This document shows positions 28,547 to 36,436 of a stretch of DNA of 64,000 nt, piece after piece; the stretch's first letter is position 1, and the number at the start of each line of letters is the position of its first letter. A program made the translations under genes and the position numbers. The DNA lies in NCBI GenBank assembly GCA_011620785.1, contig WOYM01000116.1, positions 1 to 64,000 of the forward strand, written 5' to 3'. The stretch is from Methanothrix sp. GTDB lineage: Archaea; Halobacteriota; Methanosarcinia; Methanotrichales; Methanotrichaceae. Below the pieces are notes generated by a model. That model saw only the letters and a list, made by a program, of their open reading frames with translations, did no database searches and had not been told where the DNA came from.

Positions 28547-28906
28547 TCACCTCAAAATCTTAATGCCCGATCCCTTGGGGTGCTCTTGCATCAGGTTCTC
28601 TATACGAATGCACCTGCCGCCAGCCTGCTGAATCTTGGACATGGCCTGGCTGCTGAAGTTGAGGGCGGCCACGGTCACATTGTGCTCCAGATTGCCTGAG
28701 GCCAGGACCTTTCCGGCCACGAGAACAGTATCATTTGACTGGGTGTGCCTGTTGATCTTACTGAGATTCACAGCAGCATAGTTGCGGCTGGGCTTCTCTA
28801 ATCTCCGGGCAATGTCACGCCAGAGGGGAGCGCCCGTATCGCGGGTGGCTGCCTTCAATTCGCCGATAAGGCGGATTATCCTTGGGTTTGTCTTCTCAAA
28901 CGTCAT
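28547..28906 (-). CDS. rpl18e: 50S ribosomal protein L18e
   Basis: Archaeal/eukaryotic eL18, 119 aa. KTNPRIIRLIGELKAATR, then LWRDIARRLEKPSRNYA, then VLVAGKVLASGNLEHNVTVA identify it. The longer upstream frame is rejected: GGAGGATTCAA precedes ATG 28906 and the family starts at this point. It is the first gene of the superoperon; rpoD and the rps13-rps4-rps11 genes often found upstream are not here. Confidence 0.95.
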   Translation of the reverse strand: MTFEKTNPRIIRLIGELKAATRDTGAPLWRDIARRLEKPSRNYAAVNLSKINRHTQSNDTVLVAGKVLASGNLEHNVTVAALNFSSQAMSKIQQAGGRCIRIENLMQEHPKGSGIKILR

Positions 28907-29003
28907 TTGAATCCTCCGCATGGCCGAAATAGGCCGACTCACGCGTCTTGTGCGCGTTCGAACCATGTGGTTCATGCGCCCAGGGCATAATAATCCCTGT
29001 GCG
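28907..29003 (-). promoter_or_regulatory. structured 5' leader of the ribosomal/RNA polymerase/isoprenoid superoperon
   Basis: The predicted leader holds three perfect or near-perfect hairpins: CAGGG/CCCTG at 28981-28999, a long one at 28952-28979 (GCGC...GAACCA paired to TGGTTC...GCGC) and GGCC/GGCC at 28922-28935, just before the ribosome site. ACGCG at 28941-28945 could instead pair with CGCGT at 28953-28957, competing with the long hairpin. This looks like a candidate autoregulatory ribosomal-protein leader. It is not a tRNA. Function is inferred. Confidence 0.45.
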
Positions 29004-29027
29004 GAATATGTAGCTCGACTATGCACC

Positions 29028-29037
29028 AGTATTTAAG
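29028..29037 (-). promoter_or_regulatory. TATA box of the superoperon
   Basis: Minus-strand CTTAAATACT lies about 25 bp upstream of the start of the hairpin-rich leader and about 125 bp upstream of the rpl18e ATG. Confidence 0.5.
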
Positions 29038-29155
29038 GGTTTGCTAGGGGGATATTTGGCTGCGGGGCCTATCAGCTGATGAAAGTAGCTGATAATATTT
29101 GCTGATGATATTATTGCTTTTGATATTAATATTCCAGCATGCTCCGTCGAAGACT

Positions 29156-29166
29156 TATTATAAATT
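29156..29166 (+). promoter_or_regulatory. TATA box for the TctA-like membrane protein
   Basis: TTATTATAAAT is centred about 33 bp before ATG 29194, predicting a leaderless or nearly leaderless transcript, in line with the lack of a Shine-Dalgarno site. Confidence 0.5.
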
Positions 29167-29193
29167 AAGGCTAAGTTGGTCTGGGCGAATTTA

Positions 29194-30465
29194 ATGATCG
29201 AATTCATCGACATGACCCTCGCATTCTGTGTGGCTTTAGGATTTGCCCTGGGGATCATCAGCGGCCTGACTCCTGGCCTGCACCTGAACAACTTCGCCTC
29301 CATGCTCCTGGCCATATCTCCTCAGCTCATCCTCCTCGGCCTGACCCCCTTTCAGATGGCCTCCATAATCCTCGCCGCCAGCATCTCCCAGACGTTCTTC
29401 GATGCCATTCCCGCGATATTCCTTGGCGCTCCTGACTCAGAGACTGCCCTCTCCGTCCTTCCCGGCCAGAAATTGATGCTGGAGGGGCGAGGGATTGAGG
29501 CCGTTCGCCTCTCGGCCCTGGGCAGCGCGGGCTCAATCGCATTCGCCCTTCTCCTGGTCTATCCCCTATCCTGGATCATCTCCAGCTACTACGACTACCT
29601 GACCAAGTATGTGGGCGTTCTCCTCCTGGCCATCTCCCTGATGATGATAAAGTCCGAGAGGGGGCCGTGGATCGAGGGCCAGGGCAGTCTGGTTCACTGG
29701 AAGTATAAATTGATCGCAGGGATGCTCTTTCTGACCAGCGGCGTTCTGGGCATATTCGCCTTTGAGCATGAGGATCTGCTATACTCCCCACTGGATCTCG
29801 AGCCACAGGTTCTCCTCCCCCTCCTATCAGGGATCTTCGGAGCCTCATCCCTGATCCTGAGCCTCACCACAAAGGTCCAGATTCCCAAGCAGACGGAGAG
29901 CAAAATCAAGATGCCTGGCCCAACCATTGCCAAGGCGGTACTGTCCGGCGGCCTGGGCGGATCGCTGGTGGCATGGATTCCAGGAGTCTCGCCCTCTGTG
30001 GCCTCGATCGCCGCCCGCCTGGGGTCCCCCGGCACTGCAGAGGAATTTCTGGTGTCCATCGCCGGGGTGAACTCAGCCAATGCCCTTTTCTCGCTCGTCG
30101 CCCTTTATGTGATAGATCGGCCCAGGAGCGGGGCTGCGGCAGCCATCCAGCAGCTCCTCACCCTGGACCAGAACATCATGGCTCAGATGATGATCATGGC
30201 GGTGATTGTGGTCCTGGCATCATATCTGGCCACCATCGCCGCTGCCCAGCTGGCCGCCAGGAGCATATCCAGCCTGAACTACCCCAGGCTCTGCATCATT
30301 GTGCTCGCATTCCTGCTGGCAATGACCTATGCCTTCACCAGCATCTTCGGCCTGTTCATCTTCTTCCTCTCCACCATCGTGGGGCTGATCGCCCCGGTGG
30401 CTGGAATCCACCGGATCCATGCCATGGGAGTATTGATGCTGCCACTGATTGTTATGTATATTTGA
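29194..30465 (+). CDS. TctA-like multi-pass membrane protein (COG1784 type)
   Basis: This 423-aa protein has about ten hydrophobic spans and a duplicated architecture. The first half carries GIISGLTPGLHLNNFA and the second GGSLVAWIPGVSPSVASIAA, matching the G-x-x-x-G-x-x-P-G repeats of the tripartite tricarboxylate transporter TctA superfamily. No solute-binding protein or TctB partner is adjacent. The substrate is unknown. ATG 29194 is chosen over TTG 29176 from the TATA spacing. Confidence 0.8.
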   Translation: MIEFIDMTLAFCVALGFALGIISGLTPGLHLNNFASMLLAISPQLILLGLTPFQMASIILAASISQTFFDAIPAIFLGAPDSETALSVLPGQKLMLEGRGIEAVRLSALGSAGSIAFALLLVYPLSWIISSYYDYLTKYVGVLLLAISLMMIKSERGPWIEGQGSLVHWKYKLIAGMLFLTSGVLGIFAFEHEDLLYSPLDLEPQVLLPLLSGIFGASSLILSLTTKVQIPKQTESKIKMPGPTIAKAVLSGGLGGSLVAWIPGVSPSVASIAARLGSPGTAEEFLVSIAGVNSANALFSLVALYVIDRPRSGAAAAIQQLLTLDQNIMAQMMIMAVIVVLASYLATIAAAQLAARSISSLNYPRLCIIVLAFLLAMTYAFTSIFGLFIFFLSTIVGLIAPVAGIHRIHAMGVLMLPLIVMYI

Positions 30466-30651
30466 TGGAAATGTAATATGGATGCTTCATATTGCGGCGC
30501 CTTCTCCGACAAATTTGTCCTGATCGAGCTCTGGATATCTCATCGCTAGCCTAAAACCAAGATACAATTTCTGATGCATTGGGAGATGTATCGAAGCCTT
30601 CATGCTGCCAGCATTTTTTTAGCAGTCAAAGGTTAGCCAAAAGAATAATAA

Positions 30652-31317
30652 GTGCAAGCCTACGAAGTAAATGCATTGAATAGAAAGATCGCACGCGCAT
30701 TTATGCTGATGCTTGCATTTGCCATGTTGCTCTCGTATGCAGCAAGCAGGTTCCAGGTCTTGCCCTTTGACCAGAAGTCCTATGAGGAATTGCAGGAGGA
30801 AGCGAGCCCTCTGTTCGACATTCTGATGAAAGGAGTTAGCTACCTTGGCGAACTATCGATTGCTACGACTCTGACCGTCATCGCTATGTTGACCTTTGCA
30901 ACAAGGCGCCAATGGCTGGAGGCCATCTTTATACTGGCGACAACCAGCAGCGCACTGCTGGCTTTTGTGCTGAAGGAACTCGTCCATAGGACGCGTCCAT
31001 TCCCCCTGGGTCAAAATGTCACTGGAATCATACAGAGCATCAACCAATATAGTTATCCAAGTGGTCATGTCCTGTTTTTTGTCGTCTTTTTTGGGTTCTT
31101 AGCCTATCTAGCATGGATACATTTTGCTGGACGTGTTCGCGTGATCATTATCGCTATTTGCGGTGCACTGACAGCTATGATCGGACCGTCACGTGTGTTT
31201 CTTGGCGCACACTGGGCGAGCGACGTTCTAGGAAGCTATGTAATCGGCGCGATATGGCTATTCGTTCTGATTCTCGCCTATCAATGGGCGATACGTCGCA
31301 ATATCATGAGCCCATAA
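30652..31317 (+). CDS. PAP2 superfamily membrane phosphatase
   Basis: Type 2 phosphatidic acid phosphatase fold, 221 aa, about six membrane spans. The three catalytic motifs are complete: KELVHRTRP, YPSGH and SRVFLGAHWASDVLGSY (nucleophilic His). Family members remove phosphate from lipid phosphates such as polyprenyl diphosphates; in archaea a role in lipid or dolichol-phosphate recycling is plausible but inferred. Translation starts at GTG. It is the last intact gene before an A+T-rich accessory stretch. Confidence 0.88.
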   Translation: MQAYEVNALNRKIARAFMLMLAFAMLLSYAASRFQVLPFDQKSYEELQEEASPLFDILMKGVSYLGELSIATTLTVIAMLTFATRRQWLEAIFILATTSSALLAFVLKELVHRTRPFPLGQNVTGIIQSINQYSYPSGHVLFFVVFFGFLAYLAWIHFAGRVRVIIIAICGALTAMIGPSRVFLGAHWASDVLGSYVIGAIWLFVLILAYQWAIRRNIMSP

Positions 31318-31330
31318 GGTTAATCTGAAA

Positions 31331-31450
31331 GTGAACTACCGCGTCCTAAAGGGCGCGGCGGGCAGTTCCATCCTGTTTCGAAAGAGTCGAGGAGCGAATG
31401 TCCTGATAGAAGTCTTGACACGGATGTTCAAGGGGATAATTGTGATTCAT
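31331..31450 (-). mobile_element. IS200/IS605-like right-end remnant
   Basis: GTGAACTA is followed by the hairpin CCGCGTCC-TAAA-GGGCGCGG at 31339-31358. On the minus strand a 34-codon frame runs into the hairpin and stops in its loop, ending LSKQDGTARRAL. The same arrangement (frame stopping inside the CCTAAAGGG hairpin) occurs at 45.8 kb, where the tail is clearly TnpB. No intact transposase is present. The flanking 31318-31832 region contains no other gene except the repeat at 31630. Confidence 0.5.
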
Positions 31451-31629
31451 AAAGAAGTTGCAGCGACAGAGATTACTTGGTAGTGAATGTCCGGAAATTC
31501 ATCTGCAAAATCAGCATAGGGTTTGACTACTGGTTCATATTCATTCTCAATCCTGACTTGGAGCCGACAAATAATAGGGCAGAGAGAGCGTTAATCATGA
31601 TGGCGCTAGCATCATGGGGGCAGAGAGGA

Positions 31630-31690
31630 TTGGGTTATCTCTAAATGCTAACCGCAAGACTAGCCAGCTAAACACATACGAAATTTTAAA
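31630..31690. repeat. dispersed repeat, copy 2
   Basis: Close copy of bases 1-61 with the core GACTAGCCAGCTAAACA, in the same orientation. It lies about 180 bp beyond the IS200/IS605-like end and 140 bp before the zinc-ribbon gene. No coding potential was seen. Confidence 0.6.
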
Positions 31691-31832
31691 TACTATCAAA
31701 TCCTATTAGTAATAATATTGGGCAAGTTAGGGCCATTTAAGAACCTTAAGATGCAGACGGAACCTTCATCTCAAAGGCTATCCATGCGAATCGCCTGTTA
31801 AATTGGTGTTGAAAACAATAAATCGAGGATAT

Positions 31833-32315
31833 ATGGTGCTCTGTAAGAATTGCAAAGAGAGGGTAAAGCCGAATATACATTGCAGATGGAGTGATTTTAT
31901 TCGGGGTCTGGGCATCTTCTATTTGATTTATATCTTCACAAAGATTCCCCAATGTCCGAACTGTAATTTTCCTATGCCCAGAAGAACTATAATTTTTGCC
32001 TTCCATTTACCACGATACTTTGCAAAATTGGAGATGAGTTTATCACAACTCACCTATCTCATAGATAGTGTAGAATCCGACTCTCCGAGGTCCTATCTGA
32101 AGCGCAAATTCGATATACCTCAATATATTGCTGGTATGAAAAAATACCAAACCACGTCTCAAAATGTGATGGGAAATGAAATTCGCGAATCTATTAATTT
32201 AAGAACTATGACATTAAAAAGCAGTATCCGTTCATTCGATCTCTGTGATAAAGAAACCACTGGAATTTTTGATCAGTTTGGCGGTCATTTCATGGATAAG
32301 GATGAGCGTATGTGA
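31833..32315 (+). CDS. zinc-ribbon protein with a hydrophobic segment, function unknown
   Basis: A 160-aa protein from ATG 31833, preceded by GAGG. Two cysteine pairs, CKNC (residues 4-7) and CPNC (about residues 41-44), would make a zinc ribbon. Between them is a hydrophobic stretch (GLGIFYLIYIFTKI), so it may be membrane-attached. The rest is polar, Ser/Lys/Arg-rich and without recognised domain. The gene is visibly more A+T-rich than the core genes, which suggests recent acquisition. TTG 31803 is a poor alternative start. Confidence 0.55.
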   Translation: MVLCKNCKERVKPNIHCRWSDFIRGLGIFYLIYIFTKIPQCPNCNFPMPRRTIIFAFHLPRYFAKLEMSLSQLTYLIDSVESDSPRSYLKRKFDIPQYIAGMKKYQTTSQNVMGNEIRESINLRTMTLKSSIRSFDLCDKETTGIFDQFGGHFMDKDERM

Positions 32316-32679
32316 GAGAAAAACAACATAAAACAGAAAACCTTTAAGAAGTCGAATGAAATATGGGAATGAACTAAGGTGCCCTTTTTTATGGGGTTAA
32401 TACCTTGTCAGTCTGATATTTTTATATAATTTTTTATTATAATCTTATCTATTGATATTCTAGATGCGCGTTGAACTTGACACATTAATATTTTGATAGC
32501 AAAGGCTTTTTATTCAATGACATCCAATATGAATTTGAAATCCAATGGGGGAGATTAAAAGGATAAATGAAGCTGTAGAGGAGGTGAGAGCAAAAATAGG
32601 AAAAAGGACGGCTGATGCACAGAGTTAAAAAAAATAGAGCGGTAAGACTATGCAGTAATCAAATTAGAAGAGGTTTGAT
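32316..32679. other. A+T-rich intergenic region
   Basis: No convincing gene was seen. It holds several A+T-rich tracts (for example TTTTTATATAATTTTTTATTATAA split over 32425-32450) and short frames broken by stops. A GAGGTGAGAG ribosome-site-like string near 32580 is followed by only a short frame. Confidence 0.4.
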
Positions 32680-33010
32680 ATGAAAAAGATATTAGTGGCC
32701 CTGCTCATTGCCACGATGATGCTGCTGGCTCTGAGGGTAGCGAGACGATGAAACTAAATCTACTACAACAACGACCAGCACAACTCCTAGCCCTGATACT
32801 ACCAAATCAACAACAACTACAACTAGCTCGGCACCCGGCCCTGATGCTGTCAAATCAACCACAACTACGACCAAGACCACTCCTGCCACCGAGCCTACGA
32901 CCACGACTAAATCAACAACTACAACCAAATCGACTCCGGGCTTCGAGGCAAACTTTGCCGTTATCGGGATTCTGGCAGTGACATTCATAGCTCTGAGGAG
33001 GAGACGCTAG
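32680..33010 (+). pseudogene. frameshifted relic of a PGF-CTERM surface protein
   Basis: ATG 32680 starts a good signal peptide (MKKILVALLIATMMLLAL) behind AAGAGG, but this frame stops after 23 codons. From about 32740 another frame, offset by one base, reads a Thr-rich linker (repeated KSTTTTT and TTTKSTTT units with Pro) and then a classic PGF-CTERM anchor: STPGFEANFAVIGILAV, a hydrophobic span, and RRRR before the stop at 33008. Such tails are processed by archaeosortase A. The ectodomain is missing, so this looks like a deletion plus frameshift remnant. Confidence 0.7.
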
Positions 33011-33062
33011 AGAGCGCTTCTTATGTTCTAATAGGCAGTGTTTGGCTTAGGTGAGACTGACT

Positions 33063-33164
33063 ATGATAAGAAAACTCATCAAAATATTGGTCACATTGGG
33101 AACTATTGTTCCCGTCATCTTGATTCTGGCGAGGAGGATGCACCGCGGCCTTAAAGGAAAGTAG
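33063..33164 (+). CDS. 33-residue single-span membrane peptide
   Basis: A short frame with GGTGAG eight bases before its ATG. The product has a basic start (MIRKLIK), one hydrophobic helix (ILVTLGTIVPVILILA) and a basic tail ending RGLKGK. Charge and length resemble small membrane peptides, but such frames also arise by chance. It lies directly after the PGF-CTERM relic. Confidence 0.35.
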   Translation: MIRKLIKILVTLGTIVPVILILARRMHRGLKGK

Positions 33165-33273
33165 ATTCATCTCTCAGATGTCGGCTAAGACGCAAGAATG
33201 ATGAATGAAAATGCGGAAGAGACGTGAGATTGCAGTAAGTAACAGGACGGCTAGTGGTGCAGAAAGCAATAAT

Positions 33274-33293
33274 CCTATATATACTTTATATGC
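33274..33293 (+). promoter_or_regulatory. TATA region for the secreted surface protein
   Basis: Overlapping boxes CCTATATATA and CTTTATATGC lie 40-58 bp before the ATG. A strong CGGAGG ribosome site follows at 33316-33321. Confidence 0.5.
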
Positions 33294-33331
33294 GTTTAAG
33301 TATCTATTAAAAGTACGGAGGATTCATTATT

Positions 33332-34399
33332 ATGAGAGCCATGGTATTATTCATTGGTTTGTTGTTTCTGTTAGGCATCGTTTTTGCCGGTACCGTTAAT
33401 TGTAAGTCAGACAACGCTAATCCTGCAGCTCCAGGACAGACAGGGGCTAACCCAGGACAGATAAAATCCACAGACGATCCAGGCGAAAGTTCCAGCAGCA
33501 TTGATCTGGGGCTGTCGAGCATGGAGAATTGGCTCAATCAGCCGGCCAACTACTTCCCCTGGTACAGCTCGGGTGGATCATCCTTCTACAGCCAAGGATA
33601 TAGCGACAGCACGTTCTCTCCTTTCAGAGAATTTTATGCAACCTCAGGTATGCCTGTAGTGGGCGGTATAATCAGCACCCCCATCAAGTTCGATATCGCG
33701 CAGAAAACGCCTGCCACGGTATACTATGGCGTAGGCCAGGCATTGCCATACTCCCAATATATATCCACAGTGCCATCCAAGACTAACGACCTCTGGATTC
33801 AAGGAGCAACAAGCTGGTCCCAGTATGTGGTAAGCCCTGTTGGAACCTGGCTGCAACTGGTTGCCAATGCACCCGTCGGAGGATCAGCAGGATTCTATGA
33901 TATTGTTCAGACCGACACACCCGCTATAAAGTACAGCACGTATCAGTTCAACCAAGGCTATAACACCATGAACTTCAATGCCAATCAGGTGGGGAGACAC
34001 ATGCTTTACTTTGTGGTGAACAACCAGCCCAGTAATGTGGTCGTTGTGGATGTGTTTGCCCAGGTTCCAACGACTCAGTACCAGACCGGCACTCCGACCA
34101 CAATGACTCCACCTACGTCAACGCCGCCGCAAACGACTTCTTTTGGCGGAGACACCCCTGTGACAATCCAGTCACAAGGGATGAGAGGATACCAGGTATT
34201 CTTGGATGGAAATTACATAGGTACTGAGGGGACAGGTGGAGATCCTCTGGACGGAAAGTTCAGCTTTAGCGTCGTTGGCAACCAGAATCACGACATTAGA
34301 GTCTACGATGGCCAATTCAACTACCCGAAGACGATGTACTTCCAAAGAGGAGTTCAGAAGATAATCAATGTGGAGCCCGGAACAGCGGTCTATATCTAG
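33332..34399 (+). CDS. secreted surface protein with C-terminal PEGA-like domain
   Basis: This 355-aa protein has a signal peptide (MRAMVLFIGLLFLLGIVFAG), then a Ser/Pro/Gly-rich segment, a central Tyr/Ser/Gly-rich region of beta character, and a Thr/Pro linker (about residues 250-270). The C-terminal domain GYQVFLDGNYIGTEG...KIINVEPG resembles the small beta PEGA fold. A Cys in TVNCKS just after the signal could be a lipid attachment site but is not a standard lipobox. The strong promoter and ribosome site suggest high expression. A cell-envelope or sheath role is inferred. Confidence 0.7.
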   Translation: MRAMVLFIGLLFLLGIVFAGTVNCKSDNANPAAPGQTGANPGQIKSTDDPGESSSSIDLGLSSMENWLNQPANYFPWYSSGGSSFYSQGYSDSTFSPFREFYATSGMPVVGGIISTPIKFDIAQKTPATVYYGVGQALPYSQYISTVPSKTNDLWIQGATSWSQYVVSPVGTWLQLVANAPVGGSAGFYDIVQTDTPAIKYSTYQFNQGYNTMNFNANQVGRHMLYFVVNNQPSNVVVVDVFAQVPTTQYQTGTPTTMTPPTSTPPQTTSFGGDTPVTIQSQGMRGYQVFLDGNYIGTEGTGGDPLDGKFSFSVVGNQNHDIRVYDGQFNYPKTMYFQRGVQKIINVEPGTAVYI

Positions 34400-34448
34400 A
34401 TCGTCATATCTTTTTTCATCACCGAGACATTGTTTGAGAGCTGATCAC

Positions 34449-35057
34449 TCACCCTCTTCCTGTCCGGGCGCCTCCTTCCTTTTCCTCCGGCTTCTCCTCT
34501 GGAGAGGCCCTTTTTCGATCCCGTATCATCCCCTTGCGGACCATTCTCTCCTTGATCATCATTCGCACCTCATCGCCGCCCACGCTGAAGACCTCGGAGA
34601 TCAATTCCTTCGCCACCTCCAACTCCCTGCCGATGAGGGGATCGGATGCGCTCGACCTTCCCGCCAGGCGACAGAGATGGTCTAAGGGCTTGTCCACCAT
34701 CTGGGAGGAGTATCGGTCCTGCTCCTCTTTGTAGATCTTGAGCATGCCATAGATGTAGGGATAAAGAGGTGTGGCCGGACTGAGCCGGTAAAAGGTGTTG
34801 GTCTTCTTCTTGGCCTCGGCACGGGGTGAGGGGAGGATTCTCTTCTCCATGACCACTACCCCCAGCCTCTCCAACTTGTCCAGCTTATTGATGAGGGTGG
34901 TCTGGTTCCAGAATGGTCCACCGCCGGTGGGCCCCAGCTCCCGCCAGATCTGGTTCAGCTGCACAAACCCCCCCTTCCTCTTAAGATAGACGAGCAGCAT
35001 TGCCAGAGGCATTTGATCGCGCTGCAGGGCGGTATAGCGGGCGAACTCATCCAACAT
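34449..35057 (-). CDS. winged-helix domain protein, possible regulator
   Basis: A 202-aa protein. The N-terminal 80 residues look like a winged helix-turn-helix: MPLAMLLVYLKRKGGFVQLN, then TTLINKLDKLERLGVVVMEK followed by a basic wing with RILPSPRAEAKKK. The rest is helical and ends in a very charged tail (EEKPEEKEGGARTGRG). It is divergent from the GlmU-like gene that opens the glycan cluster and could regulate it; this is inference from position only. Confidence 0.6.
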   Translation of the reverse strand: MLDEFARYTALQRDQMPLAMLLVYLKRKGGFVQLNQIWRELGPTGGGPFWNQTTLINKLDKLERLGVVVMEKRILPSPRAEAKKKTNTFYRLSPATPLYPYIYGMLKIYKEEQDRYSSQMVDKPLDHLCRLAGRSSASDPLIGRELEVAKELISEVFSVGGDEVRMMIKERMVRKGMIRDRKRASPEEKPEEKEGGARTGRG

Positions 35058-35151
35058 GAGTGCCTCTGGGACAAATAACCGTAAAGCCTTTTCGGTTTTT
35101 TTGCAGAAGCATTTTTATCCCCCTTGCATCCTCAGATCTCAGGGTTAGACA

Positions 35152-36369
35152 ATGCAAGCGATCATTCTCGCCGCGGGCGAAGGAAGCAGGATGCGCCCAC
35201 TGACCGCAAGGGTGCCAAAGGTCATGCTCCCGATAGCTGGCAGGCCACTTCTCGAGCATATCGTTCTCCGGGCCAAAGAGGCAGGAATTGAGAGGTTCGT
35301 GCTGGTGGTGGGTTACGGCGCCGATTCGGTGCGGGATCATTTCCAGGACGGCCGGAGCCTTGGGGTGAAGATAGAATATGCTCATCAGAATGAGCAGCTG
35401 GGAACTGCCCATGCGCTGATGGCGGCGGAGAGCCTGGCCGAGGACGGTTTCATGGTATTGAATGGGGACGTTCTTCCCGATGTTGGCGCACTGAAGGAGC
35501 TGGCGGCCAAGGATATGGCGGTCTCTGCGATCAAGGTCGATGACCCAAGCAGGTACGGCGTCTTTCTGGAGGAGGACGGCATCTTCCAGTCGGTGGTGGA
35601 GAAGAGCGACGATCCCCCCTCAAACCTGGCCAATGCCGGCATCTATCACTTCAAGAAATGGATCTTCGATGAGCTGCGGGTCATACCCAAATCCTCTCGG
35701 GGGGAGTACGAGCTGACAGACGGCCTGAACCGTGCGGCAAACAAAGAGGCAATCGAGATCGTAGAGCTGAACAGCTGGCTGGAGATCGGCCGGCCCTGGG
35801 ACATCCTGGAGGCTAATCTTGCGCTGCTCCCCCAGGTCGAGCCCCGGATCCTGGGAGAGGTGGAAGAGGGAGCGACCCTGAAAGGAAGGATCTCCATCGG
35901 CAGGGGAACAGTCATCCGCTCTGGATCCTATCTCGAAGGGCCGGTTATGATCGGCCAGGACTCGGAGATCGGGCCCAACTGCTATATCCGGCCTGCATGC
36001 TGCATAGGGGACAACGTCCGAATAGGCAATGCCGTGGAGATCAAGAACAGCGCCATTATGAATGGCACCAAGATCGGCCACCTCTCCTATGTGGGAGACA
36101 GCGTCATCGACGAGAGATGCAACTTCGGTGCAGGGACCATCTGCTCAAACCTACGCCATGATAAGAGTAACATTAAGTCATATCTCAAAGGAGAGAAGAT
36201 AGACAGCGGCAGGCGCAAGCTTGGTGTGATCATGGGCCATGGAGTCATGACCGGGATCAATACCTCAATCTATCCGGGAACGGTGATTGAGGCCGGCTAC
36301 TGGGGCAGGCCTGCAGAGGTCATCCGGGGCCATATATCTGCAGAAATGAAAGATAATGGGCTTTTGTGA
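35152..36369 (+). CDS. glmU: GlmU-like bifunctional sugar-1-phosphate nucleotidylyltransferase/acyltransferase
   Basis: A 405-aa archaeal GlmU-type enzyme. The N-terminal nucleotidyltransferase has LAAGEGSRMRPLTARVPKVM and VLNGDVLPD. After residue 230 the left-handed beta-helix hexapeptide repeats begin (ISIGRGTVIRSGSYLEGPVM), with FGAGTICSNLRHDKSNIK near the acetyl-CoA site. It likely makes UDP-GlcNAc or dTDP-sugar from hexosamine 1-phosphate. It opens the cluster that consumes UDP-GlcNAc. A second paralogue lies at 44.5 kb. Confidence 0.87.
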   Translation: MQAIILAAGEGSRMRPLTARVPKVMLPIAGRPLLEHIVLRAKEAGIERFVLVVGYGADSVRDHFQDGRSLGVKIEYAHQNEQLGTAHALMAAESLAEDGFMVLNGDVLPDVGALKELAAKDMAVSAIKVDDPSRYGVFLEEDGIFQSVVEKSDDPPSNLANAGIYHFKKWIFDELRVIPKSSRGEYELTDGLNRAANKEAIEIVELNSWLEIGRPWDILEANLALLPQVEPRILGEVEEGATLKGRISIGRGTVIRSGSYLEGPVMIGQDSEIGPNCYIRPACCIGDNVRIGNAVEIKNSAIMNGTKIGHLSYVGDSVIDERCNFGAGTICSNLRHDKSNIKSYLKGEKIDSGRRKLGVIMGHGVMTGINTSIYPGTVIEAGYWGRPAEVIRGHISAEMKDNGLL

Positions 36370-36436
36370 CAAGCCTTTTCAAGGGTGAAGATGAGCACAG
36401 GATTTAACGACCAGAACAGGATACAAGGAGATCTTG

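Noticed and set aside
28915..29010. Possible tRNA upstream of rpl18e (contains GGTTCGAAC)
   Set aside because: A tRNA is often near this position in archaea, but no cloverleaf forms; the motif is part of a simple hairpin.
29019..29315. 98-codon minus-strand frame upstream of rpl18e
   Set aside because: Runs antisense into the well-supported TctA-like gene and through the superoperon promoter; no family features.
32692..32988. Val/Asp-rich minus-strand frame
   Set aside because: It is the antisense shadow of the Thr-rich linker; low-complexity repeats such as VVVVD result from reading ACN codons backwards.
32680..33010. Programmed frameshift in the PGF-CTERM gene
   Set aside because: No slippery heptamer or stable downstream structure seen, and the ectodomain is missing; decay is simpler.
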